Shown here piece by piece: positions 16,501 to 25,064 of a DNA stretch of 64,000 nucleotides. The translations under genes and the position numbers were made by a program. The notes under the pieces were generated by a model, which worked only from the letters and a program-made list of their open reading frames with translations, did not search any database and was not told the DNA's origin. Source of the stretch: Flavobacteriales bacterium (GTDB taxonomy: Bacteria > Bacteroidota > Bacteroidia > Flavobacteriales_E > Vicingaceae); contig JACJZD010000002.1 of NCBI GenBank assembly GCA_020635795.1, positions 62,001-126,000 on the forward strand. The letters run 5' to 3'. Within the stretch, counting starts at the first letter, position 1. Each line of letters opens with the position of its first letter.

Positions 16501-17800
16501 TGCTAATGGTTGTCAAACAACGCTAAATAGTATTATAACACAACCCCAAGCTATTACCACAACAATTATGGGTAGTTCAATGGTTTGTCCTAATGAAAGC
16601 GTTGTATTAACTGCTAATTCAACTGGTGGTACAGGAAACATTACTTACCATTGGAGCAATGGAGTTACAACTTCTACAAATACCATTTCTACCAATGTAA
16701 ATACATCGTATCAAGTTTATAGTATTGATGCAAATGGTTGTCAAGGTCCAACAATCAATCATAACATTACAGTTAATGATATTAATTTAGCTCAGTTAAA
16801 TGTTTTTGGAGATGATGAAATTTGTGAAGGTGAAACGGCTGAAATTTTTGCCACCTTTAAAGCAGGGGTGGGTACCTATACATTTAATTGGAACAATGGT
16901 TTGGGAACGGCGTTAATCCCTCCCGCTATAACTCCAAATACAACCACAAATTATATGATAACCGTTACTGACAATTGTGGAAACACACTTGCAGATGATA
17001 TCACTGTTCAAGTAAATCCATTACCAGAAGTGGCGTTAACTCCACAAAATGGAATTGGTTGTGGAGAGGTTGGGTTTAACTTTCAAAACAATTTTAGTAA
17101 TCCTACAGGGGCAACTTACAATTGGAATTTTGGTGACAATACCTTCTCTACAACAGAAACACCTACGAAAGCCTACAGTCAATCAGGAACATATACGGTA
17201 ATGTTAGTGGTAACCAATCCTTTTGGATGTACAGAATTATCTACAACAACAATTAATGCAATTGTTAATCCTGTTGCTACAGCAAGTTTTGATTTTTCTC
17301 CAAACGAAGATATTACCACAAATAATGCAACACTTTATTTTTATAACAGTTCATCAAACACCACATCATACCGATGGAGTTTTGGAGATGGAGAAACATC
17401 AATAGAAATAGAACCTGTTCATACTTATCAAGATAAAGGAAACTATGACATTACTTTAATTACCAACAATAATTTTAATTGTGCAGATACATTAGTAAAA
17501 GAGGTAAAAGTTGACCCAGCTTACAATTTTTATATTCCAAATGCTTTTACTCCAGATAATGATGGGTTAAATGAGGTGTTTACTGCAGTTGGAGAAGAAA
17601 TAAAAGAATTCAGCATGAAAATATTTAACCGTTGGGGAGAAAAAATATTTGAAACCAACGATTTACAAAGGGGTTGGAATGGTAAGGATAAAAATGGTAA
17701 TGAAATTGTTCAGCAAGATGTGTTTGTGTACGACATCAGATTAAAAGATTTTACTGGAAAATTACACACCATGCAAGGTAAAGTAACATTGATTAAGTAA
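13556..17800 (+). CDS. Giant surface adhesin with eight SprB repeats, PKD domains and T9SS type B sorting domain
   Basis: 1414 residues. A signal peptide (to about ATHAQ) is followed by a Cys-rich N-terminal region (about 30-390). Eight SprB repeats of about 70 residues follow (pattern C-x-G-x-x-NG...GG-x-x-PYxYxWSNG...TDANGC...QP, nucleotides about 14727-16548). Next are an Ig-like unit, two PKD-like domains (YNWNFGDN, YRWSFGDG) and a C-terminal gliding-motility/type B sorting domain (IPNAFTPDNDGLNEVF, FNRWGEKIF, FTGKLHTMQGKVTLIK). SprB-type proteins are mobile surface adhesins carried by the gliding/T9SS machinery in Flavobacteria. The repeats are diverged in sequence, so they are old. A strong bidirectional terminator follows. 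Confidence 0.93.
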   Translation: MKQISYFTQLKYLVVILAFSLLSGNLFATHAQSADITYQCLGGNQYRINVSFYRDCAGVAAPNTVGVNLSSASCNQNSNVTLTRVAGTGQDVTQVCNTITTQCNGGNYPGVQEYKYSTVVTLAAQCTDWVFSFSLCCRNNAINTINNPGGENIYVQAQLNNLNFPCNNSPSFTIPPVSYPCIGQTSCFNHGVIEPDGDSLYYSLQSPATGPTTAVTYVNGYSAAQPLISSPAVSFNPYTGDICMTPSMLEVTVLAVRVEEWRNGVFVGSVVRDIQLRTVLCNNNVPTVSGINGTGQFSTTACVGSNLSFTIPAQDINAGQTVTITWNNGIPGATFTSNNQQIPTATFNWTPTQADAGSIPHCFTATVRDNNCPLNGVQVYSFCITVNALNISTTSSSANCGASNGSATVSVLNGVPPYTYQWLPNGGNNANANGLQAGVYTVNVTDASGCTASQNVTIGSGAAPGNINMLSTNVSCFNGSNGTATVNANGGQQPYTYLWSNGTTTQTIQNLTAGTYQVTVTTANGCVSNGSVTLTQPQTPISLVSSGTNVSCFGGNNGTTNVVATGGTMPYSYSWNVAPIQTTATATGLTANSYIVTVTDNNGCAATDEVTITQPNQLSITLANQQQVTCNGFTNGSLTVNATGGTIPYNFNWNNGVLPNSSSQNNLGAGTYNLMVTDANGCSQNSTYTISEPTALNLTISNQNNVSCYGLLNGSITTNTTGGTLPYTYQWNNGANTANLNNVGQGSYALNVTDGNGCLATISTTIAQPSAPLSSRINSNQVNCFGGTNGQITATPSGGTAPYTYQWSNGANTATINNLSANTYNVTITDANGCTTNNTTTISQPNLLQINLNNLQNITCNGLANGSISLATIGGTQPYQYQWSNGASTSNLSNLNTGNYNLTVTDANGCSQTSNYTIIEPVQLSSSITNQINITCYGLTNGAITTNSQGGTAPYSYQWSNGASTASIANLSQGNYSLNVTDANGCQTTLNSIITQPQAITTTIMGSSMVCPNESVVLTANSTGGTGNITYHWSNGVTTSTNTISTNVNTSYQVYSIDANGCQGPTINHNITVNDINLAQLNVFGDDEICEGETAEIFATFKAGVGTYTFNWNNGLGTALIPPAITPNTTTNYMITVTDNCGNTLADDITVQVNPLPEVALTPQNGIGCGEVGFNFQNNFSNPTGATYNWNFGDNTFSTTETPTKAYSQSGTYTVMLVVTNPFGCTELSTTTINAIVNPVATASFDFSPNEDITTNNATLYFYNSSSNTTSYRWSFGDGETSIEIEPVHTYQDKGNYDITLITNNNFNCADTLVKEVKVDPAYNFYIPNAFTPDNDGLNEVFTAVGEEIKEFSMKIFNRWGEKIFETNDLQRGWNGKDKNGNEIVQQDVFVYDIRLKDFTGKLHTMQGKVTLIK

Positions 17801-17803
17801 TAC

Positions 17804-17842
17804 AAGTCTGTATCAAACTATAACATAGTTTGATACAGACTT
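17804..17842. terminator. Bidirectional terminator between convergent genes
   Basis: A perfect 18-bp stem (17804-17821 / 17825-17842) with a 3-base loop lies 3 bases after the adhesin stop and 7 bases before the stop of the convergent C25 peptidase. T/A-rich flanks are short, but position and stem strength support termination in both directions. Confidence 0.85.
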
Positions 17843-17848
17843 ACAAAA

Positions 17849-20776
17849 TTAGTGTTGCACAACCAGTTTGCCAGACGTTAACTTGTTTGTATTGTTTGAC
17901 AATTGGTAAAAATATATACCATTTTTAAAGTTTTCAACAGAGAATGTAAAGGTGTTGTTTGTCGATAATTTTTCTTCAAAAACTAACTGACCAACATTGT
18001 TATATATGCTAAAATGATAAGTTTCATTTTCTTCTTCTCTAAAAGAAATAGACACCTTACCTGAGCTTGGATTTGGGAAAACAGTAGCATTAACTTCTGT
18101 TGCTTTAACGGCATTAATTCCAGCTAAAATATCGTTAACAAAAACATTGTCTTTACAGCCTGTAGCATCAGCATTAGCATTAAAAGCATAGTAGTTAATT
18201 ATAGCATCGCCTACAATATGTTGTTGTGCGTTGGTGAGGTTTAAATTGTAATTAAACAACCCATTAATAACCGAAACAGTATCATAAATAACTGTATCTC
18301 TTCTATCATAGAACGTAAAAGGAGCACCTCCATCATTTGCTAGTGTTATTATCGTGTCCTTTTTACCTTGAACAAATACAATTAAATTACCATTAAACCA
18401 TGTTTGAATAGCTCCGTTCTCATCTTCAATTTGTCCTGTAATAAAATTAGAAGTGTTTGATGATAGGGTATCAGGATGAATGGCATTAATTACAAATTCT
18501 GGAAAATTTAATGTAAGAGCTGGGTCTCCTAATAAGGTGAAATTTCTATTGTTAGAGTTTGTGGCATTAAGATTTTTTACTTTTCGAAAAACTTCGCCTA
18601 AAGTTTGATGTTTTCCGTTTATCTTATCAAAAATAGTATTGTATACACTTTGATTTAACGCAAAATTTGGGCTTGAAAAAGATAGCCGAGTTGTAGCAAA
18701 TGTTGCAATACTACCTGCGTTTGGGGTTAATAAAAATTTCTCGCCTAGAGAAGTAAAACTAGGCTCGTCAAATCGGCTAGATTCACTTGATGCTAAAATC
18801 ATTAATGGATAGTTGGTGTTATTTAATGTGTCGATTGAACTTGCATTAAATACATTTTCATGAGCTAACACTGAATTTCCACCATGCCCAGTATAGTTAA
18901 TAATTAAAGAGCCTCTTCTAAATGAATTTACAATTTTTTGCTCAACTTCTGGATAGCTTTGTTGAGTTCCAATTACGACTTGTTGATATTCATCAAAATA
19001 AATCTTCTCGATCAAAGACTCACAAGAAGTGGTATCTACAATCTTTGTAAGATAATCGGTTTGTGCCATATGATTATTACCATCTTCGTCATCACCAATA
19101 AATGTGAGGGTTTTCCGCCAATTACCAAACGAGCTTAAATTTGTTTTGTAATAGATTATTTTATTTACCACATCGGTTGCTTCTTGTGTTGTTTTTACTG
19201 GCAATCTACCAACAGCAATATCTAAAAACTCTGTTCCAGCCCACGTCCCTTCATTTGAATCTAGCAAAGCATAGTAATCATCAGAAACTATTGAGCCAAT
19301 AACATCAAGAGAGTTTTTGGTTTGATATGATGGAACAAAATTGGTGTTTGGATTAATCCTATTTTTATAATCGTAACTGGCATCACCAAACAATAACAAA
19401 TACTTTAATGATGAACTAGGCTGATGATACAGATATTCCATAAAATCGTTAATGGCAGTGATATCTTGAACACCAGATGAAAATTCGTTGTACACTTGTT
19501 CAGTTGTAACTATTTCGGTAGTTAATCCATCATTTGTGAGGTGAAAATTTGCAAGTGAATTTGCTGCAGCTATAAAGTTTGGATGCGTAACAATAACCAT
19601 GTCTGGAGCTGAAATCCCATGTAAATTTTGGTTTGGAACTTGTCCTTCGAAAGTTGGAATTAACAAATTAGACAAATCAAACACAACAAATTCTTTTAAA
19701 GAGTCTGTGTTTAGAATAAATTCGGTTATACCTGCGTTAAATGTTTTGTTTTGTTCAACCACATTGTTCTGGTTGGATATTTCCCAAATAATATCTGACG
19801 ACAAGGTGTTGCCGATTTGGAATTTGGTAATATTTCCATTTCCAACAGAATTTTTATCTCTAAATAATAATTGATTATTGTTTTTTGATAAATTGTTTCG
19901 AGTAATCAATTCAAAGTAATCGAGCCAGGCAACTGAAGTAGAATTGGGTTTTGTATAAGATAAATCAATTGAAATAGTTGTTGAACTTGGGATAAAATTT
20001 ATTGAGGTTGTTCCTTCATTAGCATATTTACATGAGTAACAACTTGCAACAATTGAGTTAATATTAAGAGAGGAAGTGTTGCCGTCAACAACAACATTAA
20101 TTTGACTTGAAGATGATGAACGAGCTGTTCCAAAAACACTTAAATTGGCTAAAGCACTTAAATCGACATTAGGAAGGTTATAAGTAAAATTTAATGGATT
20201 GTCGATTACTTCTCCCAACCATTTTCTACCAGATTGAATAAGATTAATGCTGTCCAACTCATGAAAAATTAACATGTCGAATTTGTCAGTTGTATGAGTA
20301 ATTGTAGATGAAGATGAGTTTTGGTTGACGATTCTTTTTCCATTTGTACTTCCAACGGTTATAAAATAGCTGACGTTATTGGTGTATATATTTTTTTTAT
20401 GAGAATAAGTTTGAGTGGTGTTATCGAAATTCCATTTATCGGGTGATTGCCCATAAAACAAAATATAATCTGATGGATCAAATACGCCATCGTTTTCACC
20501 AATTATTTTAATTGCAATTTCTTGTAAGTCGTTTGTTTTTGGAGCATTGTTCGCTTCGGGCAACATGCCATTACCGTTTCCAAACAGTTTTATGTTTCTT
20601 GGGTCAATTCCTGAAGGATTTATGCCATAACTCTGCAAATCTGTATACGATATTTTATAAACACCATTACTTGTAGTGTTAATTTTATACCAATTACCTG
20701 TAGTTAAAACAGAATTTTGAGATAAAGCATTTAGCGTTACCGTGAACAATAAGATACCAAAAACAGAATTTTTCAT
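17849..20776 (-). CDS. C25 (gingipain-like) peptidase family protein, PorU-like, with Ser at the catalytic Cys position
   Basis: 975 residues with an N-terminal signal peptide (to about ALSQ), a PorU-like beta-rich N-terminal region (GNWYKINTTSNGVYKISYTDL, FYGQSPDKW) and a C25 domain (about 380-740: PDMVIVTHPNFI, LLLFGDASYDYKN, VGRLPVKT, NYTGHGG). A T9SS type A sorting domain forms the last ~75 residues. PorU is the T9SS sortase; it is usually longer. The catalytic His aligns with H631 (GHG). The residue 33 positions on, which is the nucleophile Cys in gingipains (His211/Cys244), is S664 in LASSESSRFDEP; PorU-type proteins have TCEFSRFD there. The protein may be an inactive or altered paralogue (PorU2-type). 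porZ is nearby on the other strand. Confidence 0.85.
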   Translation of the reverse strand: MKNSVFGILLFTVTLNALSQNSVLTTGNWYKINTTSNGVYKISYTDLQSYGINPSGIDPRNIKLFGNGNGMLPEANNAPKTNDLQEIAIKIIGENDGVFDPSDYILFYGQSPDKWNFDNTTQTYSHKKNIYTNNVSYFITVGSTNGKRIVNQNSSSSTITHTTDKFDMLIFHELDSINLIQSGRKWLGEVIDNPLNFTYNLPNVDLSALANLSVFGTARSSSSSQINVVVDGNTSSLNINSIVASCYSCKYANEGTTSINFIPSSTTISIDLSYTKPNSTSVAWLDYFELITRNNLSKNNNQLLFRDKNSVGNGNITKFQIGNTLSSDIIWEISNQNNVVEQNKTFNAGITEFILNTDSLKEFVVFDLSNLLIPTFEGQVPNQNLHGISAPDMVIVTHPNFIAAANSLANFHLTNDGLTTEIVTTEQVYNEFSSGVQDITAINDFMEYLYHQPSSSLKYLLLFGDASYDYKNRINPNTNFVPSYQTKNSLDVIGSIVSDDYYALLDSNEGTWAGTEFLDIAVGRLPVKTTQEATDVVNKIIYYKTNLSSFGNWRKTLTFIGDDEDGNNHMAQTDYLTKIVDTTSCESLIEKIYFDEYQQVVIGTQQSYPEVEQKIVNSFRRGSLIINYTGHGGNSVLAHENVFNASSIDTLNNTNYPLMILASSESSRFDEPSFTSLGEKFLLTPNAGSIATFATTRLSFSSPNFALNQSVYNTIFDKINGKHQTLGEVFRKVKNLNATNSNNRNFTLLGDPALTLNFPEFVINAIHPDTLSSNTSNFITGQIEDENGAIQTWFNGNLIVFVQGKKDTIITLANDGGAPFTFYDRRDTVIYDTVSVINGLFNYNLNLTNAQQHIVGDAIINYYAFNANADATGCKDNVFVNDILAGINAVKATEVNATVFPNPSSGKVSISFREEENETYHFSIYNNVGQLVFEEKLSTNNTFTFSVENFKNGIYFYQLSNNTNKLTSGKLVVQH

Positions 20777-20893
20777 AATGTGGTTAAATAAATTTTTGCA
20801 GAATAACGGTATGATTTGCAGAATATTGTAGCTAGAGTGGTTTTCTCAGAAATATCAAATATGAGTGAGATAAAGACATATTTGATTAAAAAG

Positions 20894-20967
20894 TGACCTC
20901 GGAGGGGTTCGAACCCCCAACCATCAGAGCCGAAATCTGATATTCTATCCAGTTGAACTACGAGGCC
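20894..20967 (-). tRNA. tRNA-Arg (anticodon UCG)
   Basis: 74 bases without an encoded CCA. The acceptor stem ggcctcg / cgaggtc has one G-U pair, with discriminator A. The anticodon stem tcaga/tctga encloses the loop tttcggc, giving anticodon TCG at positions 34-36. The T arm has gggggttcgaaccccc. It lies in the divergent region between the C25 gene and porZ. Confidence 0.95.
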
Positions 20968-21034
20968 ATTTAATTTGTCGCAAATATATCATATTTTTAC
21001 ACAATAAACATTGCCCAATAGAGTTTAGAGCATC

Positions 21035-23320
21035 ATGAAATTTATTTCTCGATTTCTTATAGTTGTTTCAATTAATTTGTCATTAGGAGTGTTTGCACAA
21101 GAAATCCCTATAGGCACTTGGCGTGATCATCTTTCTTATAACAACAGTACAGCTGTTACCTACGGTAACGGAAAGGTTTATTGTTCCTCGGAATCAGCAT
21201 TATTTAGTTACGATACACAAGAAAAAACCATAGAAAGAATGACGTTAATAACTGGTTTATCAGATATTGAGGTTGTTCAAGTAAAATTTAACCCTTATAA
21301 CAATAAATTAATTATTGCTTATAAAAATGGAAATATTGATATTATAGATGATAATAATAACATTACTAATTTATCCTTCATAAAAAACAATACCAGTCTT
21401 ACGGGTAGTAAGTCGGTAAATCATATTTATTTAGTTAATCAGTTTGCCTATCTTTCAACAGGTTTTGGTATTGTTGTTTTAAATACGGATAAAAATGAAG
21501 TAGCAGACACTTATTTTTATGGTTTATTAGGAGCTTCTATAAATACTAATGCTGTTGCATTTGATAATACAAACATTTATGCCGCTGCTGATGATGGGAT
21601 ATATTTTGCAGATAAAAACAACACAAATCTTGCCGATTATAATCAGTGGACAAAACGCTCGGATTTACCCTCGGCTAAATATTCTAATATTGTTTATTAT
21701 AGCAACACATTAGTTGTTAGTAAAGATTTACCTGTTTGGGAATCTGATAGTGTATTTTATTTTAATGGATCAAGTTGGCAAAATCTTCTTCCGCAAGGAT
21801 TGAATATTAATAAGTTGGAAGTATATAATAATAAGTTGATTGTGGCAGGGTCTGGTTTAAATATTGTTGATAATAGTTTTAATGTTATCGACCAAATCTA
21901 TACTCATGCCGGGGCATTTGGACTAGATGTAAAAGGAGTACATTTAGACCCTAATGGAATATATTGGATTGCTGAAGCATCAAATGGATTATTAAAACAG
22001 TATGATAATTGGAGCGTAAGTAAAATATTACCAAATGGTCCGAATACGTCGAGTGCATTTGCTCTAGATGTTATAGATGGAAATATTTGGATAACTTCTG
22101 GTGGATATGGAAATTATAGAAGTAATAGACCCTACAATTATAGAGTAAAAGGTGAATGGAAAACAGTTCCAACAGAAGTTAGTAATCCAGTTGGTGGAGG
22201 TAATTTGTATAGTTTTGTTTCAGTTGCTATTAATCCAACAAACGTTAATCAAGTATACGTAGGTAGTTGGGGTAATGGATTATTGGAGTTTAATAATGCT
22301 TCAGTATCTACTGTTTATAACGCCCAGAATTCAGTTTTAGATAGTACTTTTTTTGGAACAACGAATATTTCAGGAATGGATTTTGATCAAAACAATAATT
22401 TTTGGGTTTCGAGCTCTTATGGTAATGATATTTTAGCGGTAAAAACACCTACTAACAATTGGTATAATTTTAGTCTTCCTGGATTTTCTACTGGTACATC
22501 TGAATATACAAAACTCCTAGTAGATAAAAATGATTTTGTTTGGATACTAGACTCAAAACACTTGAAAATATCGGTTTTTGATTATAATAAAACCTTAGGA
22601 ACAACTACTGATGATAGGTTTATAACGTTTCAGAATGGTGGAGGTGAAATTGTTACATTTCAAGAGGATTTGGATGGAGAAATATGGTTTGGAGCAAATC
22701 CAGGGGTTGGTGTTATTTATAACCCAGTAAATGTTTTTTCTGGAAATGAACAAATACAACCTGTTTACATTCAACAAGATGGGCAAACTCAGTTACTACT
22801 TGAAACCGAAACGGTTAAATGTATTGCAATTGATGGTGCCAACAGAAAATGGTTTGGAACAGAAAACTCTGGTGTGTATTTAATGAGTGAAGATGGAACT
22901 GAAGAAATTGAACATTTTACAACCGATAATAGCCCGTTGTTTTCTAATAATATATACGACATCAAGATAGATGGAAAAACAGGAGAAGTATATATTGCCA
23001 CCGAAAAAGGGTTGATTTCATACAAAGGAACTGCAACCGATGCTGAAGATGATTTTAGTAATGTATTTGTTTATCCTAATCCAGTTCGTGAGACCTATCA
23101 TGGAGTAATTGCCATAAGGGGCTTGGTAGAAGATACAGATGTTAGAATTACAGACATAAGTGGTAACTTGGTTTCTCAAACAAAATCGTTGGGTGGTCAA
23201 GCCATTTGGGACGGTAAAGATTTAAATGGTAATAGAGTTCAAACAGGTGTTTACATGGTTTTTAATGCTAGACAAGATGGGGAGCTTAAACAAGCAGCAA
23301 AAATTTTATTTATTCACTAA
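21035..23320 (+). CDS. porZ: Type IX secretion system attachment-complex protein PorZ
   Basis: 761 residues, the usual PorZ size. A signal peptide (to about GVFAQ) is followed by the family opening EIPIGTWRDHLSYN, then two beta-propeller regions with two-component-regulator-propeller-like blades (VYCSSESALFSYDTQEKTIERM, GLSDIEVVQVKFNP, KWFGTENSGVYLM). A C-terminal beta domain (VYPNPVRETYHGVIAIRGL to AAKILFIH) closes the protein. In Porphyromonas, PorZ works with PorU, PorV and PorQ at the cell surface, where sorting signals are cut and A-LPS is attached. The PorU-like C25 protein encoded divergently supports a T9SS neighbourhood. It overlaps recO by one base. Confidence 0.9.
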   Translation: MKFISRFLIVVSINLSLGVFAQEIPIGTWRDHLSYNNSTAVTYGNGKVYCSSESALFSYDTQEKTIERMTLITGLSDIEVVQVKFNPYNNKLIIAYKNGNIDIIDDNNNITNLSFIKNNTSLTGSKSVNHIYLVNQFAYLSTGFGIVVLNTDKNEVADTYFYGLLGASINTNAVAFDNTNIYAAADDGIYFADKNNTNLADYNQWTKRSDLPSAKYSNIVYYSNTLVVSKDLPVWESDSVFYFNGSSWQNLLPQGLNINKLEVYNNKLIVAGSGLNIVDNSFNVIDQIYTHAGAFGLDVKGVHLDPNGIYWIAEASNGLLKQYDNWSVSKILPNGPNTSSAFALDVIDGNIWITSGGYGNYRSNRPYNYRVKGEWKTVPTEVSNPVGGGNLYSFVSVAINPTNVNQVYVGSWGNGLLEFNNASVSTVYNAQNSVLDSTFFGTTNISGMDFDQNNNFWVSSSYGNDILAVKTPTNNWYNFSLPGFSTGTSEYTKLLVDKNDFVWILDSKHLKISVFDYNKTLGTTTDDRFITFQNGGGEIVTFQEDLDGEIWFGANPGVGVIYNPVNVFSGNEQIQPVYIQQDGQTQLLLETETVKCIAIDGANRKWFGTENSGVYLMSEDGTEEIEHFTTDNSPLFSNNIYDIKIDGKTGEVYIATEKGLISYKGTATDAEDDFSNVFVYPNPVRETYHGVIAIRGLVEDTDVRITDISGNLVSQTKSLGGQAIWDGKDLNGNRVQTGVYMVFNARQDGELKQAAKILFIH

Positions 23321-24045
23321 TGTTACACGTAACAAAAGGGATTGTTTTACATTATTTTAAATATTCCGATAACAGTGTAATCATTAAAATTTTCACAAAG
23401 CATTTTGGTATTCAATCCTTTATTTTAAAAGGAATTCATTCAAAAAAAAATAAAGCGCAAAAAGCGTATCTCCAACCCTTATCAATTGTTGAAGTTGAAT
23501 CCACTCAAAAAGAAAACAAAACACTTCACACATTAAAATCGATAAAAATTGACGCCCCATTTCAATCTATTCCATTTAATGTATATAAATCGGCAATGGC
23601 ATTTTTTATTGCAGAGTTTCTGTACAAGGTAATCAAAGAAGAAGAATCGAACCAAAACTTGTTCAACTTTGTAAAATCTTCGTTGTTATTTTTTGATGAA
23701 AAACCAGAAAAATTCTCCAATTTTCATTTGATATTTCTTGCTCAGTTAACTGGATATTTTGGGTTTCAACCACAGTTAGAAACATATCAACCAAATAGTT
23801 ATTTTAACTTGCAAGACGGTGATTTTTCAACCATTCAACCCAACCATCCTTTTTACATTGGTGTTTTTAATTCCGCATTACTTAACGAAGTTTTTGAGTT
23901 AGATTTTGAACAAATAGACAAATTGGTGATTACTAAATCACAACGAAAAGAGGTGTTATCAGCGTTAATTGATTATTATTCTATCCATGTAAATAATTTA
24001 TCCAATTTAAAATCCAGACAAATTTTAGAAGAAATTTTTTCATAA
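23320..24045 (+). CDS. recO: DNA repair protein RecO
   Basis: 241 residues. The N-terminal OB fold has the family opening LHVTKGIVLHYFKYSDNSVIIKIFTKHFGIQSFILKGIHSKK, followed by LQPLSIVEVE. The helical C-terminal half contains FFIAEFLYKVIKEEE and AQLTGYFGFQPQ. The zinc-binding Cys cluster of some RecO proteins is absent, as is usual in Bacteroidota. RecO loads RecA onto SSB-coated single strands with RecR and anneals complementary strands. Its ATG overlaps the porZ TAA by one base (TAATG), so translational coupling is likely; functionally the two genes are unrelated. Confidence 0.93.
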   Translation: MLHVTKGIVLHYFKYSDNSVIIKIFTKHFGIQSFILKGIHSKKNKAQKAYLQPLSIVEVESTQKENKTLHTLKSIKIDAPFQSIPFNVYKSAMAFFIAEFLYKVIKEEESNQNLFNFVKSSLLFFDEKPEKFSNFHLIFLAQLTGYFGFQPQLETYQPNSYFNLQDGDFSTIQPNHPFYIGVFNSALLNEVFELDFEQIDKLVITKSQRKEVLSALIDYYSIHVNNLSNLKSRQILEEIFS

Positions 24046-24055
24046 AAAATAATTT

Positions 24056-24109
24056 ACTCTAACTTCTGTCTTCCGACCTCCAACTTCTGTCTTTCCAACT
24101 TCCAACTTT
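24056..24109. repeat. Dispersed cttc/gttggaa-type low-complexity repeat, copy 1
   Basis: Imperfect tandem units of 7-9 bases such as acttctgtctt and ccaacttccaactt. Reverse-complement relatives of the same units occur at 30333-30450 (inside the DUF4292 gene start) and at 36262-36290. The location after recO is intergenic. Confidence 0.6.
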
Positions 24110-24147
24110 ATAATTACATTTGCTACATAATCAGTAAAACTTTAAAA

Positions 24148-24924
24148 ATGAACTACAACAACATCTTAATTGAGCAAAAAGATACCATTGCAATAATTAC
24201 AATTAACAGACCTAATCAATTAAATGCTTTAAACAAAGAAACCATTTTAGAATTAAGTGATGTGTTTAAAAGTATTGAGGGCAATAAATCGGTTCGAGCA
24301 ATTATATTAACAGGTTCTGGCGAAAAAGCCTTTGTAGCAGGTGCAGACATTAAAGAATTTTTTGAGTTTGATGTTGATCAAGGTAAACAATTGAGTGCTC
24401 ACGGACATAAAATTTTATTTGATTTAGTAGAAAAATCAACTACTCCTGTTATTGCAGCTGTTAATGGCTTTGCTTTAGGGGGAGGATTAGAATTGGCTAT
24501 GAGTTGTCATTTTAGAGTGGTTTCTGATAATGCAAAACTTGGCTTGCCAGAAGTAACGTTAGGTGTAATTCCTGGTTATGGAGGTACACAACGTTTGGCT
24601 CAATTGGTAGGAAAAGGTCGTGCCATGGAAATGATTATGACTGCCAAAATGATTTCTGCTCAGGAAGCTGTAAGTTATGGTTTAGCTAATCATGTAGTAC
24701 CTCAAGATCAATTGCTTTCAACTTGTTTAGATATTGCTACAAAAATTGCAAGAAATTCATCAACAGCTATAGCAGGAGCAATAAATGCTGTTAATGCAGG
24801 ATTTAAACATGGTGTTAATGGTTTCGAAACAGAAATAAATGAATTTGGTAAATGCTTTGGTACTCCCGATTTTGTTGAAGGAACAACGGCATTTATTGAA
24901 AAACGCAAACCAGCTTTTAAGTAG
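24148..24924 (+). CDS. Enoyl-CoA hydratase/isomerase family protein
   Basis: 258 residues, full-length crotonase fold. Oxyanion-hole segments are present in EKAFVAGADIKEF and NGFALGGGLELAMSC. The catalytic glutamates align in GGGLELAM and in LPEVTLGVIPGYGGTQRL, which suggests a true hydratase for short-chain 3-hydroxyacyl-CoA (crotonase-like) in fatty-acid or amino-acid degradation. It stands alone between repeat elements, so its pathway partners are elsewhere. Exact substrate is not deducible. Confidence 0.9.
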   Translation: MNYNNILIEQKDTIAIITINRPNQLNALNKETILELSDVFKSIEGNKSVRAIILTGSGEKAFVAGADIKEFFEFDVDQGKQLSAHGHKILFDLVEKSTTPVIAAVNGFALGGGLELAMSCHFRVVSDNAKLGLPEVTLGVIPGYGGTQRLAQLVGKGRAMEMIMTAKMISAQEAVSYGLANHVVPQDQLLSTCLDIATKIARNSSTAIAGAINAVNAGFKHGVNGFETEINEFGKCFGTPDFVEGTTAFIEKRKPAFK

Positions 24925-25064
24925 CCCCCTAAATCCACGAAGGGGGACGAATGTTAAATGGTTAAAAAAATTAAAAAAGTACTCATAAAGCCAATATTGT
25001 TATGCTATGGATGTAGCTGGCGAGTTGGAAGCTCCTCCCCTTCGGGGAGGTTGGGAGGGACTAT
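24925..25064. repeat. Pair of GC-rich REP-like hairpins
   Basis: Hairpin 1 (ccccct 24925-24930 / aggggg about 24940-24945) directly follows the hydratase stop, and hairpin 2 (cctcccc 25034-25040 / ggggagg 25044-25050) ends just before the flippase ATG. The two together look like the ends of one dispersed element with an AT-rich centre of about 90 bases. A related hairpin pair is at 27423-27480. Hairpin 1 could also end hydratase transcription. Confidence 0.7.

Noticed and set aside
14727..16548. Regular ~210-base repeats resembling a CRISPR-like or tandem DNA array
   Set aside because: They are in frame within one ORF, diverged at nucleotide level, and encode SprB domains (C...GG...PYxYxWSNG...TDANGC). 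Spacing is far longer than CRISPR units.
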